Below are positions 24,952-34,858 of a stretch of DNA of 64,000 nt, one piece after another. Position 1 is the first letter of the stretch. Each line of letters starts with the position of its first letter. The stretch is taken from NCBI RefSeq assembly GCF_044383835.1, contig NZ_JBISEP010000012.1:1-64000 (forward strand), written 5' to 3'. This stretch comes from Paraliobacillus sp044383835 (lineage in GTDB: Bacteria; Bacillota; Bacilli; Bacillales; Amphibacillaceae). The notes beneath the pieces are model-generated. The model was not told where the DNA came from, ran no database searches, and was given only the letters and a program-made list of their open reading frames with translations. Made by a program: the position numbers and the translations under genes.

Positions 24952-27885
24952 ATGAAATCCAAAGTGTTTTTATGGTCATTTATTGCCCTGTTAATATTAC
25001 CGCTAACAATAGTAAAAGCTGACGATACCTTGGATACCGAATCAGCGAAACAATTTAACGAACCACGTTACCATCAAATGATTGATGAATGGAAGAAGAA
25101 AGGAATTGATAGCGTTGCTCCACTGGAGTACGCTATCAATCCATCCTCATTCTTAGGCACAACAAGCGAATGGGTTGATCAAACTGATAGTGATGGTTAT
25201 GGTAGCGACGTAATTAATTGGCGGGATAATAATAAGGTAACATTTGAAGTCGAAGTTGAACAAGAAGGTCTGTATGAAATTGGATTTGATTATTATCCGC
25301 TTGGTGATGCCATCGTTCCAATTGAAGGTGCTATTCAAGTAAATGGTCAATACCCTTTTTCAGAGAGTCGACAAATTGTGTTCCCTATAGACTGGAAAAA
25401 TGAAACAAAGGAGTTTGATGTTGATCGATTTGGTCATGAGGTTATTCCTAAGCAAGTCCCGATAGAAGCATGGCATCATATGAAAGTAGAGGATTCTAGT
25501 CATTTATATACACGTCCGCTTACTTTTCATTTAAATGAAGGAAAAAATACGATTTCATTGATTAACTTAAGGGGAAGTACGTTACTTGGAAAAGCATATG
25601 TGACTGCTCCGGAACAAGTTCCTAGCTACCAAGAATACATTGATCAATATTCCTCAGCTGAAAAAATCAATGACATCAAGATACAGGAAGCGGAGCAACC
25701 ATTAAAAAAGAACAGTTCTTATATTCGCCCAGAATCCACTGAGGATCCATCAGTATATCCGTATGATAGTAATAAGCTGTATTTAAATACGTATGGTGGT
25801 GATTCTTGGAGTACGCCAGGTCAACAAGTGGATTGGGAGGTAAATGTAAAAAAAGCAGGTCTATATCGCATATCTTTTAAAGTTTACCAAGGAAATGATA
25901 GTGGAGATCCTGTGTTTCGCTCTGTATCAATCAACGGAGAAGTACCATTTAAAGAAGTAGAGCAATATCGTTTTCCGCAAAAAAATGAATGGTATAACGA
26001 AACATTTTCAGGAGAGGAGGACAAGCCATACTTATTTTACTTAGAAGAAGGCTCTAACCTTATTAGTTTAAAGGCTGATATATCCAAAAATAATCGTGTG
26101 ATTTTTGCAATAGATGATGTGATGAAACGTATTGAAGAAATTAGTTTATCTATACGAAAACTTACTGGTAACCAACAAGATCATTCAAGAGATTGGGATA
26201 TAAGCGAGTATCTTCCTGAAATAGAAGAAGATTTAATGAGTTGGGCACAAACGTTAAATAAAGAAGCTGATTATTTACTTACACTCAGTGGGGGTGTGAA
26301 AACAACAAATGTTGTGTCCTTGCAAATAGCAGCGGAGAAACTACAAGCATTGGCAGATAAACCAGACGAGATTCCGAATCGAATGACAGAACTTTCCGAA
26401 GGTTCTAATTCTGCTGCGCAAATGTTAGGTACAGCAATGACTAGTATACAAAAAAACCCATTATTAGTTGACCGTTTTTATTTGCATGGAGACAAATCTA
26501 TACCTAAAGCAGAAGTAGGATTTTTCCCGAAAATAAAAAATTGGGCGACCCAATTTTTTCAATCATTTACAAAGGAAAATCTGGCGACATCAGAAGTAAA
26601 AGAAGAAACGGTTGAAGTGTGGGTTAATCGACCACGTCAATATGTAGAATTATTACAGCACATGACCGATCAAAATTTCACTACAGAAACCGGTATTAAA
26701 GTGAAATATTCAATTATGCCAGATGAACAAAAGTTAATCTTAGCAAATGCTGCTGGATCACAACCTGATTTGGCTCTAGGAATTAGTAATTGGTTACCTT
26801 ATGAGTTATCTATTAGGGGAGCAGCGGCTGATTTAAGACAATTTGAAGATTTCTCTGAAGTGGGAAGGAAATTTTCCCCCGGTGCTTTTTTACCATTAAT
26901 CGTCGATGATAGTATCTATGCTTTGCCAGAAACGCAAGACTTCTATGTACAGTATTACCGAAGAGATATACTGGAGACGTTAGATGTTCCAGTTCCAAAT
27001 ACATGGGAAGATGTGACGGAAATTCTTCCTGAATTACAGCGATATGGCATGAATTACTATACACCAATTGCTGGCGCCGTTGCGTTTAAGCCATTTCAGA
27101 CAACAGCACCGTTTATTTATCAATTTGGTGGAACATTATATGAAGAAGATGGCATTGGTACAACGATTGATAGTGAGTCATCGTTAGCAGGCATTCAATT
27201 TATGACCGATTTAAACACGATATATAGTACACCGTTGCAAGTGCCGAATTTTTACAATCATTTTCGGTATTCCACGCTACCAATTGGTATTGCGGAGTTT
27301 GGAACCTATGTACAGTTAACATCTGCTGCTCCAGAAATTTCGGGTTGGTGGGATATTGCTCCACATCCTGGTATAGAGCAAGAAGATGGGACGATTGAAC
27401 GTTGGGCAACAGGCTCAGGGCAATCAGGTATGATTTTTAAAGGTAGTGACAAAAAAGAACCAGCCTGGGAAGTTTTAAAATGGTGGATGTCAACAGAAAC
27501 CCAGACTGAATTTGCAACGACACTACAAACATTATATGGACCTGAATATATGTGGAATACAGCGAATCTTGATTCGTTTGCTCAATTACCATGGCCACAA
27601 GAGCACAAAGATGTAATTTTACAGCAGTGGGAGTATTTAAGAGAAGTTCCCAAAGCGCCCTATGCTTATATGGTGGAGCGAGAAATCAGTAACATTTGGA
27701 ATCAGGTGGTGTTTGATGGGGAAAATACACGCTCAGCTACTGACGATAGTGTAATTACCATTGATCGGGAAATGCGCAGAAAGCTTGAAGAATTTGACTA
27801 TATGAAGGATGGCAAGGTACTTAAGCCATATCAAATTCCAACGATTGAGCAGGTTGAAGGGTGGCTAGGAGTAGATGAAAACTAG
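24952..27885 (+). CDS. Secreted lectin-like/solute-binding fusion protein
   Basis: 977 residues. Signal peptide with AxA-like end (residues 1-24, no lipobox). Two repeated beta-rich modules (about 55-205 and 230-395) share a pattern of Gly-Leu-Tyr-x-Ile, then a phrase like V-S-I-N-G-E-V-P-F, as in galactose-binding or CBM folds. A helical linker (about 395-560) follows. The C-terminal part (about 565-960) is a type-1 solute-binding domain (VEVWVNRPRQYVELL, DLALGISNWLPYE, FGTYVQLTSAAPE). It overlaps the first permease by 11 nt. This architecture suggests a polymer-anchored binding protein feeding the transporter. The solute-binding part is clear; the lectin role is inference. Confidence 0.8.
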   Translation: MKSKVFLWSFIALLILPLTIVKADDTLDTESAKQFNEPRYHQMIDEWKKKGIDSVAPLEYAINPSSFLGTTSEWVDQTDSDGYGSDVINWRDNNKVTFEVEVEQEGLYEIGFDYYPLGDAIVPIEGAIQVNGQYPFSESRQIVFPIDWKNETKEFDVDRFGHEVIPKQVPIEAWHHMKVEDSSHLYTRPLTFHLNEGKNTISLINLRGSTLLGKAYVTAPEQVPSYQEYIDQYSSAEKINDIKIQEAEQPLKKNSSYIRPESTEDPSVYPYDSNKLYLNTYGGDSWSTPGQQVDWEVNVKKAGLYRISFKVYQGNDSGDPVFRSVSINGEVPFKEVEQYRFPQKNEWYNETFSGEEDKPYLFYLEEGSNLISLKADISKNNRVIFAIDDVMKRIEEISLSIRKLTGNQQDHSRDWDISEYLPEIEEDLMSWAQTLNKEADYLLTLSGGVKTTNVVSLQIAAEKLQALADKPDEIPNRMTELSEGSNSAAQMLGTAMTSIQKNPLLVDRFYLHGDKSIPKAEVGFFPKIKNWATQFFQSFTKENLATSEVKEETVEVWVNRPRQYVELLQHMTDQNFTTETGIKVKYSIMPDEQKLILANAAGSQPDLALGISNWLPYELSIRGAAADLRQFEDFSEVGRKFSPGAFLPLIVDDSIYALPETQDFYVQYYRRDILETLDVPVPNTWEDVTEILPELQRYGMNYYTPIAGAVAFKPFQTTAPFIYQFGGTLYEEDGIGTTIDSESSLAGIQFMTDLNTIYSTPLQVPNFYNHFRYSTLPIGIAEFGTYVQLTSAAPEISGWWDIAPHPGIEQEDGTIERWATGSGQSGMIFKGSDKKEPAWEVLKWWMSTETQTEFATTLQTLYGPEYMWNTANLDSFAQLPWPQEHKDVILQQWEYLREVPKAPYAYMVEREISNIWNQVVFDGENTRSATDDSVITIDREMRRKLEEFDYMKDGKVLKPYQIPTIEQVEGWLGVDEN

Positions 27886-28765
27886 AAAAAGTTACAGTAC
27901 AGCTGTATTTCTGGCACCGTATGTCATTATGTTTTTAACGTTTATTGTTATTCCGGTCGTAGTGGCAATTGGTTTATCTTTTACGTATTTTAATGCAATA
28001 GAAATGCCGTCATTTATTGGTTTGGCAAACTATGTAAATGTTATAACGCAAGATAATGTTTTCATGCAACATGTGTTACCTAACACATTAACTTTTGCAT
28101 TAATTGTTGGCCCAGGAGGGTATCTCCTTTCCTTTATATTAGCCTGGATGTTAGCACAAATACCAAAAGTACCGAGAACGATTTTAGCGTTAATTATTTA
28201 CTCTCCATCTATGACAGCTGGCATTGCTATGGCTGTTGTTTGGACGATTATATTTAGTGGTGATCAGACAGGTTATTTAAATGCCATACTCATTAATTTA
28301 GGTGTCATTTATGAACCAATTCAGTTCTTACAGTCTCCGGATCATTTAATGTTGATCATGATTATTGTCACTTTATGGGGGAGTGTGGGTGTAGGATTTT
28401 TGGCAATGCTATCTGGTGTATTAAACATTGATCAAGAGATTTATGAAGCGGCATACATTGATGGAATAAGAAATCGATTTCAAGAAATTATTTATATTAC
28501 GATTCCATCTATGAAGCCTCAAATGTTATTTGGTGCCGTGATGGCAGTTGTCACAACATTCCAAGCAGGAGCTATTGGTGTCGAATTATCGGGAGCAAAC
28601 CCAACACCACAATATTCAGGACAACTAATGGTTAACCATATTGAAGACTTTGGATTTATTCGTTATGAAATGGGCTATGCGGCAGCAATTTCCGTATTAC
28701 TCTTATTGTTTATTTATATATTTTCCAAAGTCGCATGGAAACTATTCGGTGAGAAAGAAGATTAA
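27875..28765 (+). CDS. ABC sugar transporter permease 1 (MalF-like)
   Basis: 296 residues, six membrane segments (first at about 11-35). The EAA loop is near residues 190-215 (EAAYIDGIRNRFQEIIYITIPSM), the coupling site for the ATPase. It overlaps the fusion SBP gene by 11 nt in another frame. It pairs with the next gene to form one channel. No ATPase gene exists in the locus, so a shared MsmX-type ATPase encoded elsewhere is expected. Confidence 0.9.
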   Translation: MKTRKSYSTAVFLAPYVIMFLTFIVIPVVVAIGLSFTYFNAIEMPSFIGLANYVNVITQDNVFMQHVLPNTLTFALIVGPGGYLLSFILAWMLAQIPKVPRTILALIIYSPSMTAGIAMAVVWTIIFSGDQTGYLNAILINLGVIYEPIQFLQSPDHLMLIMIIVTLWGSVGVGFLAMLSGVLNIDQEIYEAAYIDGIRNRFQEIIYITIPSMKPQMLFGAVMAVVTTFQAGAIGVELSGANPTPQYSGQLMVNHIEDFGFIRYEMGYAAAISVLLLLFIYIFSKVAWKLFGEKED

Positions 28766-28802
28766 CAGAAAGTAATTAATAACCTATTTAGGGGTGAGAC
28801 AT

Positions 28803-29681
28803 ATGGCTTCATCTTTTCAAGGATCAAAAATTAATCCGGATAAATTTCATCGAAGTCAGCTGAAATTTTACCTGTTTTTAATTCCTTTGGCTGCATTCAT
28901 GGCTTTGCCAATTGTGTATATTGCATCTCATGCTTTTAAACCAATTGATGAGTTATTTGCATATCCACCTCGTTTCTTTGTACAAAAACCAACATTTGAA
29001 AACTTCATTGACTTAGTGCATGTTACAAATGCTACTGGCGTTCCAATGACGAGATACTTGTTTAATAGTATTGTGATTACTTTAGTTGTTGTTTTATTAA
29101 CGATTTTAATTAGCACAATGGCTGGTTTTGTATTGTCAAAAAAACGATTTAAATTAAAAAAGACTATATTTGAGATTAACACATTAGCATTAATGTTCGT
29201 GCCAGCTGCTGTAGCGATACCGCGCTATCTATTAATTGATGAAATTGGATTACTAGATAGTTTCTGGGCACATATTTTACCATTGTTAGCGATGCCTATT
29301 GGATTATTTTTAGTGAAACAATTTATAGATCAGATTCCTAATGAATTAATAGAAGCTGCAAAAATAGATGGTGCTTCAGACTATAAGATATTTTCAAAGA
29401 TTATCGTGCCATTAGTAAAGCCGGCAATAGCAACAATTGCTATTTTATCTTTCCAAGCAGTTTGGAATAATGTGGAAACATCAACGTTATTTATTAATGA
29501 TGAGAATTTAAAAACGTTTGCATTTTTTATGTCGACGTTAGCTGGTAGTACAGGTAATAATGTGGCAGGTCAAGGAATGGCTGCTGCTGCGTCATTACTA
29601 ATGTTTATACCAAATTTGATTATTTTTATTATTTTACAAAGTCAAGTAATGAACACCATGGCACACTCTGGAATCAAGTAA
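28803..29681 (+). CDS. ABC sugar transporter permease 2 (MalG-like)
   Basis: 292 residues, six membrane segments. The EAA loop EAAKIDGASDYKIFSKIIVPL is near residues 184-204. The ATG at 28803 has AGGGGTGA upstream and is preferred over the GTG at 28794, which overlaps that site. It is the partner of the permease just upstream. Confidence 0.9.
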   Translation: MASSFQGSKINPDKFHRSQLKFYLFLIPLAAFMALPIVYIASHAFKPIDELFAYPPRFFVQKPTFENFIDLVHVTNATGVPMTRYLFNSIVITLVVVLLTILISTMAGFVLSKKRFKLKKTIFEINTLALMFVPAAVAIPRYLLIDEIGLLDSFWAHILPLLAMPIGLFLVKQFIDQIPNELIEAAKIDGASDYKIFSKIIVPLVKPAIATIAILSFQAVWNNVETSTLFINDENLKTFAFFMSTLAGSTGNNVAGQGMAAAASLLMFIPNLIIFIILQSQVMNTMAHSGIK

Positions 29682-29696
29682 AGAGGGGGAAGGGAC

Positions 29697-31721
29697 ATGA
29701 GGAAATTTTTTACTGCGTTATGCTGTTTTGGGTTAACCATGATGATGATCCCGCTCCAATCCTCTGCTTCTGATTCTGTTTCCTATAAGACAGAGACATT
29801 AACAGCCGATGGTAAGGTGATTGAAACGCAATCAGCATACACTCCCATTGGAATATTTGGAAAAGATATAGAAATTGTCAATCCAGAAGATGTTTTTATG
29901 AATCATGAAGATCAGCTGTTCATTGTTGATTCGGGAACAAAATTGGTAACGAAATTTGATGAGGGTGGAAAGGTGCTTCAGCAATATGGCGAAGGACTAC
30001 TACAACAACCCCAAGGCATTCATGTTGATTGGAATAACAATGTGTATGTGACAGACTATGGACAACAAACCGTTTTTAAATTTAACGAGAGCGGAGATTT
30101 AAAGAAGCGTTATGACAAACCTGAGTCTCCGTTATTTGGAAAAAGTTCACCATATAAACCGCAAAAAGTATCGGTTGACCAACGTGGGAATTTATATATT
30201 GTTGGTGAAGGTGCAACAAATGGAATTATCCAACTAAATCAAGATGGAGAATTTCTTGGTTATTATGGTGTTAATATGACACGACCGTCTTTTGGAACTA
30301 TTATTCAAAATTTACTGACAACACAAAGAAAGAAAGCAAGTTTATTTATGAAAGTGCCACCTGCGCCTAATAACATAACGATAGATGAGCAAGGGTTGTT
30401 ATATACCGTAACATCAGGAGTAACTTATGAGACAATACGAAAGTTGAATATTGCTGGGGCAAACATGCTTGATTCTGATATAACGGATGTAGCCAATCTA
30501 CAAGACATTGCAATTGGACCGATTGGAAATATGTATGTAGTTGCTGATGATGGAATGATATATGAGTATGATCGTTTTGGTAATCTTTTGTTCATTTTTG
30601 GTGGGAAAGATGATGGAACGGATCGTTTAGGGTTAATGCAACAGCCTTCTAGCATCACAGTTGATCAGGTCGGTCGCTTATTTGTAACAGATAGGGAAAA
30701 TGGAGTCATACAGGTTTTTGAGCCGACGGCATTTACTACGATTCTACATGAAGGGTTAGCACTATATGCAGAAGGACACTATATTCAAAGTGAGCAATAT
30801 TGGAATGAAGTCCTTCGATTGAATTCATCCTTTGGCTTAGCACATACTGCAAAAGGTGAGGCGCAGTATAAACAGCAGCAATATCACAAAGCGCTTGAAG
30901 CGTTTAAATTAGGCAATGATAAAGAAGGTTATTCAGAGGCGTTTTGGGAAGTTAGACATCGTTTTATGCAAGATAATTTAGGCGCAATATTAATGGGTAT
31001 TATTGTCTTATTTCTGTTAAGATTTGTACTACTTATAGTTGATAGAAAAAAAGGTATTTTTAAACCATTTCGCACGACTACGAAAAAAATAAAACAAATA
31101 AAGCTGATAGAAGAATTATTATTTTTAGGGAGATTTATTACCCACCCAATTGATAGTCTATATTACTTAAAGGAATATCAAAAAGTGTCTAAATTATCAG
31201 CCATCATTCTTTTTGGTGTATTACTTCTTGAATATATACTCTCGATTAATTGGACTGGATTTTTATTCACTGATCGTTCAATGGAAGATATAAATCTCAT
31301 CCTAGAAATAGGTGTTTTACTGGTTCCTATCCTATTGTTTATTGTAGCTAATTATATGGTCAGCACAATCACAGACGGTGAAGGGAAATTCCGCGATGTT
31401 TTTATAGGAACGATCTATTCTCTTGCACCAGTAATCTTATTTCTAGTACCTATTACATTATTATCAAATATGCTAACTTTTAATGAAGCGTTTATTTACG
31501 ATTTTGCGATGCAAATTATCATTATATGGTCTATTGTTTTATTATTTATTATGATCAAAGAAGTACATGACTTTACTTTTTTTGGAACGATTCGAAACAT
31601 TTTAATTACACTATTTGCTATGTTTATTGCCGTATTAGTATTCTTTGTTATTTATTTATTATTTGATCAAGTATATGACTTTATCAGCTCGATCATTCAG
31701 GAGGTGATGCTACGTGTATAA
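29697..31721 (+). CDS. NHL-propeller, TPR and Yip1-type membrane protein
   Basis: 674 residues. Signal peptide (1-24), then an NHL-repeat beta-propeller (about 45-345, with repeated phrases such as P-Q-G-I-H-V-D and GNMYVV), a short TPR region (about 355-415; EGHYIQSEQYWNEVLRLN), a membrane anchor at about 425-445, and a C-terminal Yip1-like multi-pass domain (about 480-670). It sits between the two permease pairs, ends in the DUF5696 gene (8-nt overlap) and so is probably co-translated. An outside sugar-sensing or scaffold role for the transporter is possible. Its molecular function is unknown. Confidence 0.72.
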   Translation: MRKFFTALCCFGLTMMMIPLQSSASDSVSYKTETLTADGKVIETQSAYTPIGIFGKDIEIVNPEDVFMNHEDQLFIVDSGTKLVTKFDEGGKVLQQYGEGLLQQPQGIHVDWNNNVYVTDYGQQTVFKFNESGDLKKRYDKPESPLFGKSSPYKPQKVSVDQRGNLYIVGEGATNGIIQLNQDGEFLGYYGVNMTRPSFGTIIQNLLTTQRKKASLFMKVPPAPNNITIDEQGLLYTVTSGVTYETIRKLNIAGANMLDSDITDVANLQDIAIGPIGNMYVVADDGMIYEYDRFGNLLFIFGGKDDGTDRLGLMQQPSSITVDQVGRLFVTDRENGVIQVFEPTAFTTILHEGLALYAEGHYIQSEQYWNEVLRLNSSFGLAHTAKGEAQYKQQQYHKALEAFKLGNDKEGYSEAFWEVRHRFMQDNLGAILMGIIVLFLLRFVLLIVDRKKGIFKPFRTTTKKIKQIKLIEELLFLGRFITHPIDSLYYLKEYQKVSKLSAIILFGVLLLEYILSINWTGFLFTDRSMEDINLILEIGVLLVPILLFIVANYMVSTITDGEGKFRDVFIGTIYSLAPVILFLVPITLLSNMLTFNEAFIYDFAMQIIIIWSIVLLFIMIKEVHDFTFFGTIRNILITLFAMFIAVLVFFVIYLLFDQVYDFISSIIQEVMLRV

Positions 31722-33975
31722 GAAATGGCTGCTAATACTTTTAGTAACAGTAATGGCTATTTCAGGTGTTGTAACAATTTTCGCAGAAGAAAATTCTAAA
31801 GCAGGTGACCTAGTTGTAGAGTCTGAATTGATGGATAACACACTAAGGTATCAGTCTAATCAATATACACAACCTGAGCCCGAAATAGGTTTAATTGAAC
31901 AGGATGTGTCTTTGGAGGGATTTGATCAAGTAGTTGAAAATGATGTTGCAGACTTATACGTCAACAAGGAATCACTTGCATTGAAAATTGTCGATAAACG
32001 GACTGGCTATGTTTGGAGTTCAGGTCTTGATGAAAAAGAGCAATACAATTTAAATGACACGTGGACGAACTTAGCTCAGTCTGCCATCACGATTGAATAT
32101 CTAGATGATAAAGGGAAAGAGAAATCTGAGAGTATTTTAACGAGCGGGACGTCAGCTCAATTAACAGAGATGGAGGATGGTTTTAGGGCAACGATTCCTT
32201 TTGCTGATTCTGGTATATCTATTGATCTTGTTATTCAGCTAGATGGAAATGCTCTAGTCATTCATGTTCCAAACAGTAGCATACAAGAATCAGAGAGTAA
32301 ACTACTTTCATTACGAGCTTATCCATTCTTAGGAGGTGTAGAAAAAAACACCATCCCTGGTTACATGTTTATTCCGGATGGAAGCGGTGCATTGATGCGG
32401 TTCCAAGAAGATACAATTGGTGCAGACGCTCCATATCAAGCATGGGTTTATGGTTCTGATGAAGGATTTGCTCAGACTACAGAAAATAAAAAAAGTCGCG
32501 TGAATCCAGCACAAAAAATTTCAATGCCTGTATATGGATTAGTGCATGGAGTTAATCAAAATGGACTTTTCACTATCATAGAGAGTGGAGAGAAGTTTGG
32601 AGAATTGATTGCATACCCTTCTGGTGTGTCATCAGATTTTAACTGGATTACGACTACCTATCATTATCGGTACAGTTATTTTCAGCCTACAAGTCAAAGT
32701 ATGGATGGATACAATACGTATCAAGAAGACCGGAATCCCTTTGACATAACTGAAAGAATTACGTTATTAGCCAATGATGATGCTAATTATGTAGGAATGG
32801 CCAAAAATTATCAAACGTATTTGCTTGAGAATGGTCAATTATCTAAAGAAAAAGATGAAGTTGATGTCCGGTTAGAGTTTTTAGGTGCTGAAGTAAAGGA
32901 CGGCTTATTATGGGATTCCGTCTATCCAATGACAAAAGTTAGGGAAATTCCTAGATTTATTAATCGACTGAAGCAGAAAGATGTTGAAAATATGCATGTA
33001 GTATATCGGGGCTGGACTGAAGATGGTATGACTGGAACTTTACCAAACCGATTTCCAATAGAAGAAAAATTGGGTAAGTCTTCAGAGTTTGAATCAACAC
33101 ATAACTTTTTAGAAGAAGAGGATATAGACTTTTACTACTATACGGACTACACGAAGGCGTTTGATGGAGCGAAAGGGTTCTCAGGTCGTTCAGATGTTGC
33201 AAGAAAAATAAACGCACAAACGATTGGTGATTCAGAGCATGGGACTAGTTTCTATTTTCTAAATCCTAAGAAGTCATTGGAAATAGCAAAAAACGACGTA
33301 GGTAAATATAAAAAAAATAATATTTCTAATCTAGCTATTGATTCTACAGGATACGAATTATTTTCAGATTTTAGTAGTGAGTTAATGCGTACTGAAGTGG
33401 AAGATGCGTATAAAGCGTTGATGCAATCGTTACAATCTGATGTAGGTTCGATAGCTATGTATCGACCGAATGACTATATGTGGCATTTAACAGATCGTTA
33501 TCATGATATTCCAATGTTTTCATCCAATTATAGCTTTGTATCTGACACTGTGCCGTTTATACAAATAGTGCTAAAAGGGTATTTGCCATACTACGCAACG
33601 TTTTCTAATTTCCATTCGAATACACAAGATGATCTTTTACGAATGATTGAGTATGGAGCATATCCGTCCTTTTATTTAACGAAGGAGCCTTCCCATCTCT
33701 TAATAGATACACCATCAAAGGATTTGTACACTACACAATTTGAAGAGTGGGAGTCGGCAATCGTTGAGCAAAACCTTACTATGCAACAAAGTCTTGGTCA
33801 AGTAGAAGGCGCCTCGATAATAAAACGTATCGTACATGATATAGGTGTCATAGAGGTTATATATTCTAATGGAAAATCAATGGTTGTAAATTATAATCAT
33901 GAGTCGGTTGAAGTCAATGGGAAATTGGTTGATGGAAAAGGATTTCGTGTAATGGGCTGGGGGGATCAGTCTTGA
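31714..33975 (+). CDS. DUF5696-type secreted protein, possible glycosidase fold
   Basis: 753 residues with an N-terminal signal or anchor (MYKKWLLILLVTVMAISGV). The N-terminal half (about 60-360) is beta-rich and contains VWSSGLDEKEQYN and IPDGSGALMRF; residues about 385-690 look like a TIM-barrel (YRGWTEDGM, then DIDFYYYTDY, LAIDSTGYELFSDF), reminiscent of glycosidase-like barrels. GTG start after AGGAGGTGAT, overlapping the Yip1 gene by 8 nt and the next permease by 4 nt. I recognise the family as DUF5696, found near sugar transporters; catalytic residues cannot be named. It could bind or trim glycan outside the cell. Confidence 0.7.
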   Translation: MYKKWLLILLVTVMAISGVVTIFAEENSKAGDLVVESELMDNTLRYQSNQYTQPEPEIGLIEQDVSLEGFDQVVENDVADLYVNKESLALKIVDKRTGYVWSSGLDEKEQYNLNDTWTNLAQSAITIEYLDDKGKEKSESILTSGTSAQLTEMEDGFRATIPFADSGISIDLVIQLDGNALVIHVPNSSIQESESKLLSLRAYPFLGGVEKNTIPGYMFIPDGSGALMRFQEDTIGADAPYQAWVYGSDEGFAQTTENKKSRVNPAQKISMPVYGLVHGVNQNGLFTIIESGEKFGELIAYPSGVSSDFNWITTTYHYRYSYFQPTSQSMDGYNTYQEDRNPFDITERITLLANDDANYVGMAKNYQTYLLENGQLSKEKDEVDVRLEFLGAEVKDGLLWDSVYPMTKVREIPRFINRLKQKDVENMHVVYRGWTEDGMTGTLPNRFPIEEKLGKSSEFESTHNFLEEEDIDFYYYTDYTKAFDGAKGFSGRSDVARKINAQTIGDSEHGTSFYFLNPKKSLEIAKNDVGKYKKNNISNLAIDSTGYELFSDFSSELMRTEVEDAYKALMQSLQSDVGSIAMYRPNDYMWHLTDRYHDIPMFSSNYSFVSDTVPFIQIVLKGYLPYYATFSNFHSNTQDDLLRMIEYGAYPSFYLTKEPSHLLIDTPSKDLYTTQFEEWESAIVEQNLTMQQSLGQVEGASIIKRIVHDIGVIEVIYSNGKSMVVNYNHESVEVNGKLVDGKGFRVMGWGDQS

Positions 33976-34838
33976 AGCGCCTAACATTGAAACAAAAGAA
34001 AAGTTTAATAGGATATAGTTTTATTGCACCTTGGTTAATCGGGTTTATAATTTTTACGGCTTATCCTTTAGGTTATTCATTATTCCTTAGCTTTCAGGAA
34101 GTAAAGATCAAACCTACAGGAATTGCAACCTCTTTCATTGGTATGGGAAATTATGAGTATGCTTTTGCAGTAGATGCTTTATTTATACAAAAGCTTTTGG
34201 ATTTTTTGGAAGAGATAGTGATTTCTGTGCCAATAATTATTGTTTTTTCATTAATAATCGCTCTATTACTAAATCAAAAAATTCGATTTAAAGGTTTATT
34301 CCGAACTATATTTTTTCTTCCGGTAATCATTACAAGTGGTCCTGTTATTCAAGAGCTAATGAATCAAGGAGTTACAGCAATCCCATCTATTAAAGACTAT
34401 GCAATTTTTCAGATGATGATGACGAACACAGAGGGGTTTTTAAACAGTATTATTATCTATTTAATGGATAACTTGATTGTGATTCTTTGGTTCTCTGGAG
34501 TACAAATTTTAATATTCTTAGCAGCTTTACAAAAGATGGATAAGCAAATTTATGAAGCTGCAAAAATAGATGGTGCTTCTAAATGGGAGCTTTTTTGGAA
34601 AATAACATTACCAACCCTATTTCCGATGATTATTGTGAATTTAATCTATACCATTGTTACTTATTCTATTTTTGCTTTAAATCCGGTTGTTGGTCATATT
34701 CAAAGTAATATGTTTCAAATTGATACAGGGTTTGGATATGCATCTGCATTATCTTGGATTTATTTCATCATCATCGCCTTAGTACTAGTAATAAGTGTCG
34801 GCTTAATTTCGATAAGAAGCAATAGAAAATACGGATAA
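33972..34838 (+). CDS. ABC sugar transporter permease 3 (MalF-like)
   Basis: 288 residues, six membrane segments. The EAA loop is EAAKIDGASKWELFWKITLPT at about 196-216. TTG start overlapping the DUF5696 stop (4 nt). It belongs with the next gene to a second channel. It is not a close copy of the 27875 permease, so the two pairs probably serve different binding proteins or ligands. Confidence 0.88.
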   Translation: MKRLTLKQKKSLIGYSFIAPWLIGFIIFTAYPLGYSLFLSFQEVKIKPTGIATSFIGMGNYEYAFAVDALFIQKLLDFLEEIVISVPIIIVFSLIIALLLNQKIRFKGLFRTIFFLPVIITSGPVIQELMNQGVTAIPSIKDYAIFQMMMTNTEGFLNSIIIYLMDNLIVILWFSGVQILIFLAALQKMDKQIYEAAKIDGASKWELFWKITLPTLFPMIIVNLIYTIVTYSIFALNPVVGHIQSNMFQIDTGFGYASALSWIYFIIIALVLVISVGLISIRSNRKYG

Positions 34839-34858
34839 GGATCGGAGTTGGTATCGCT

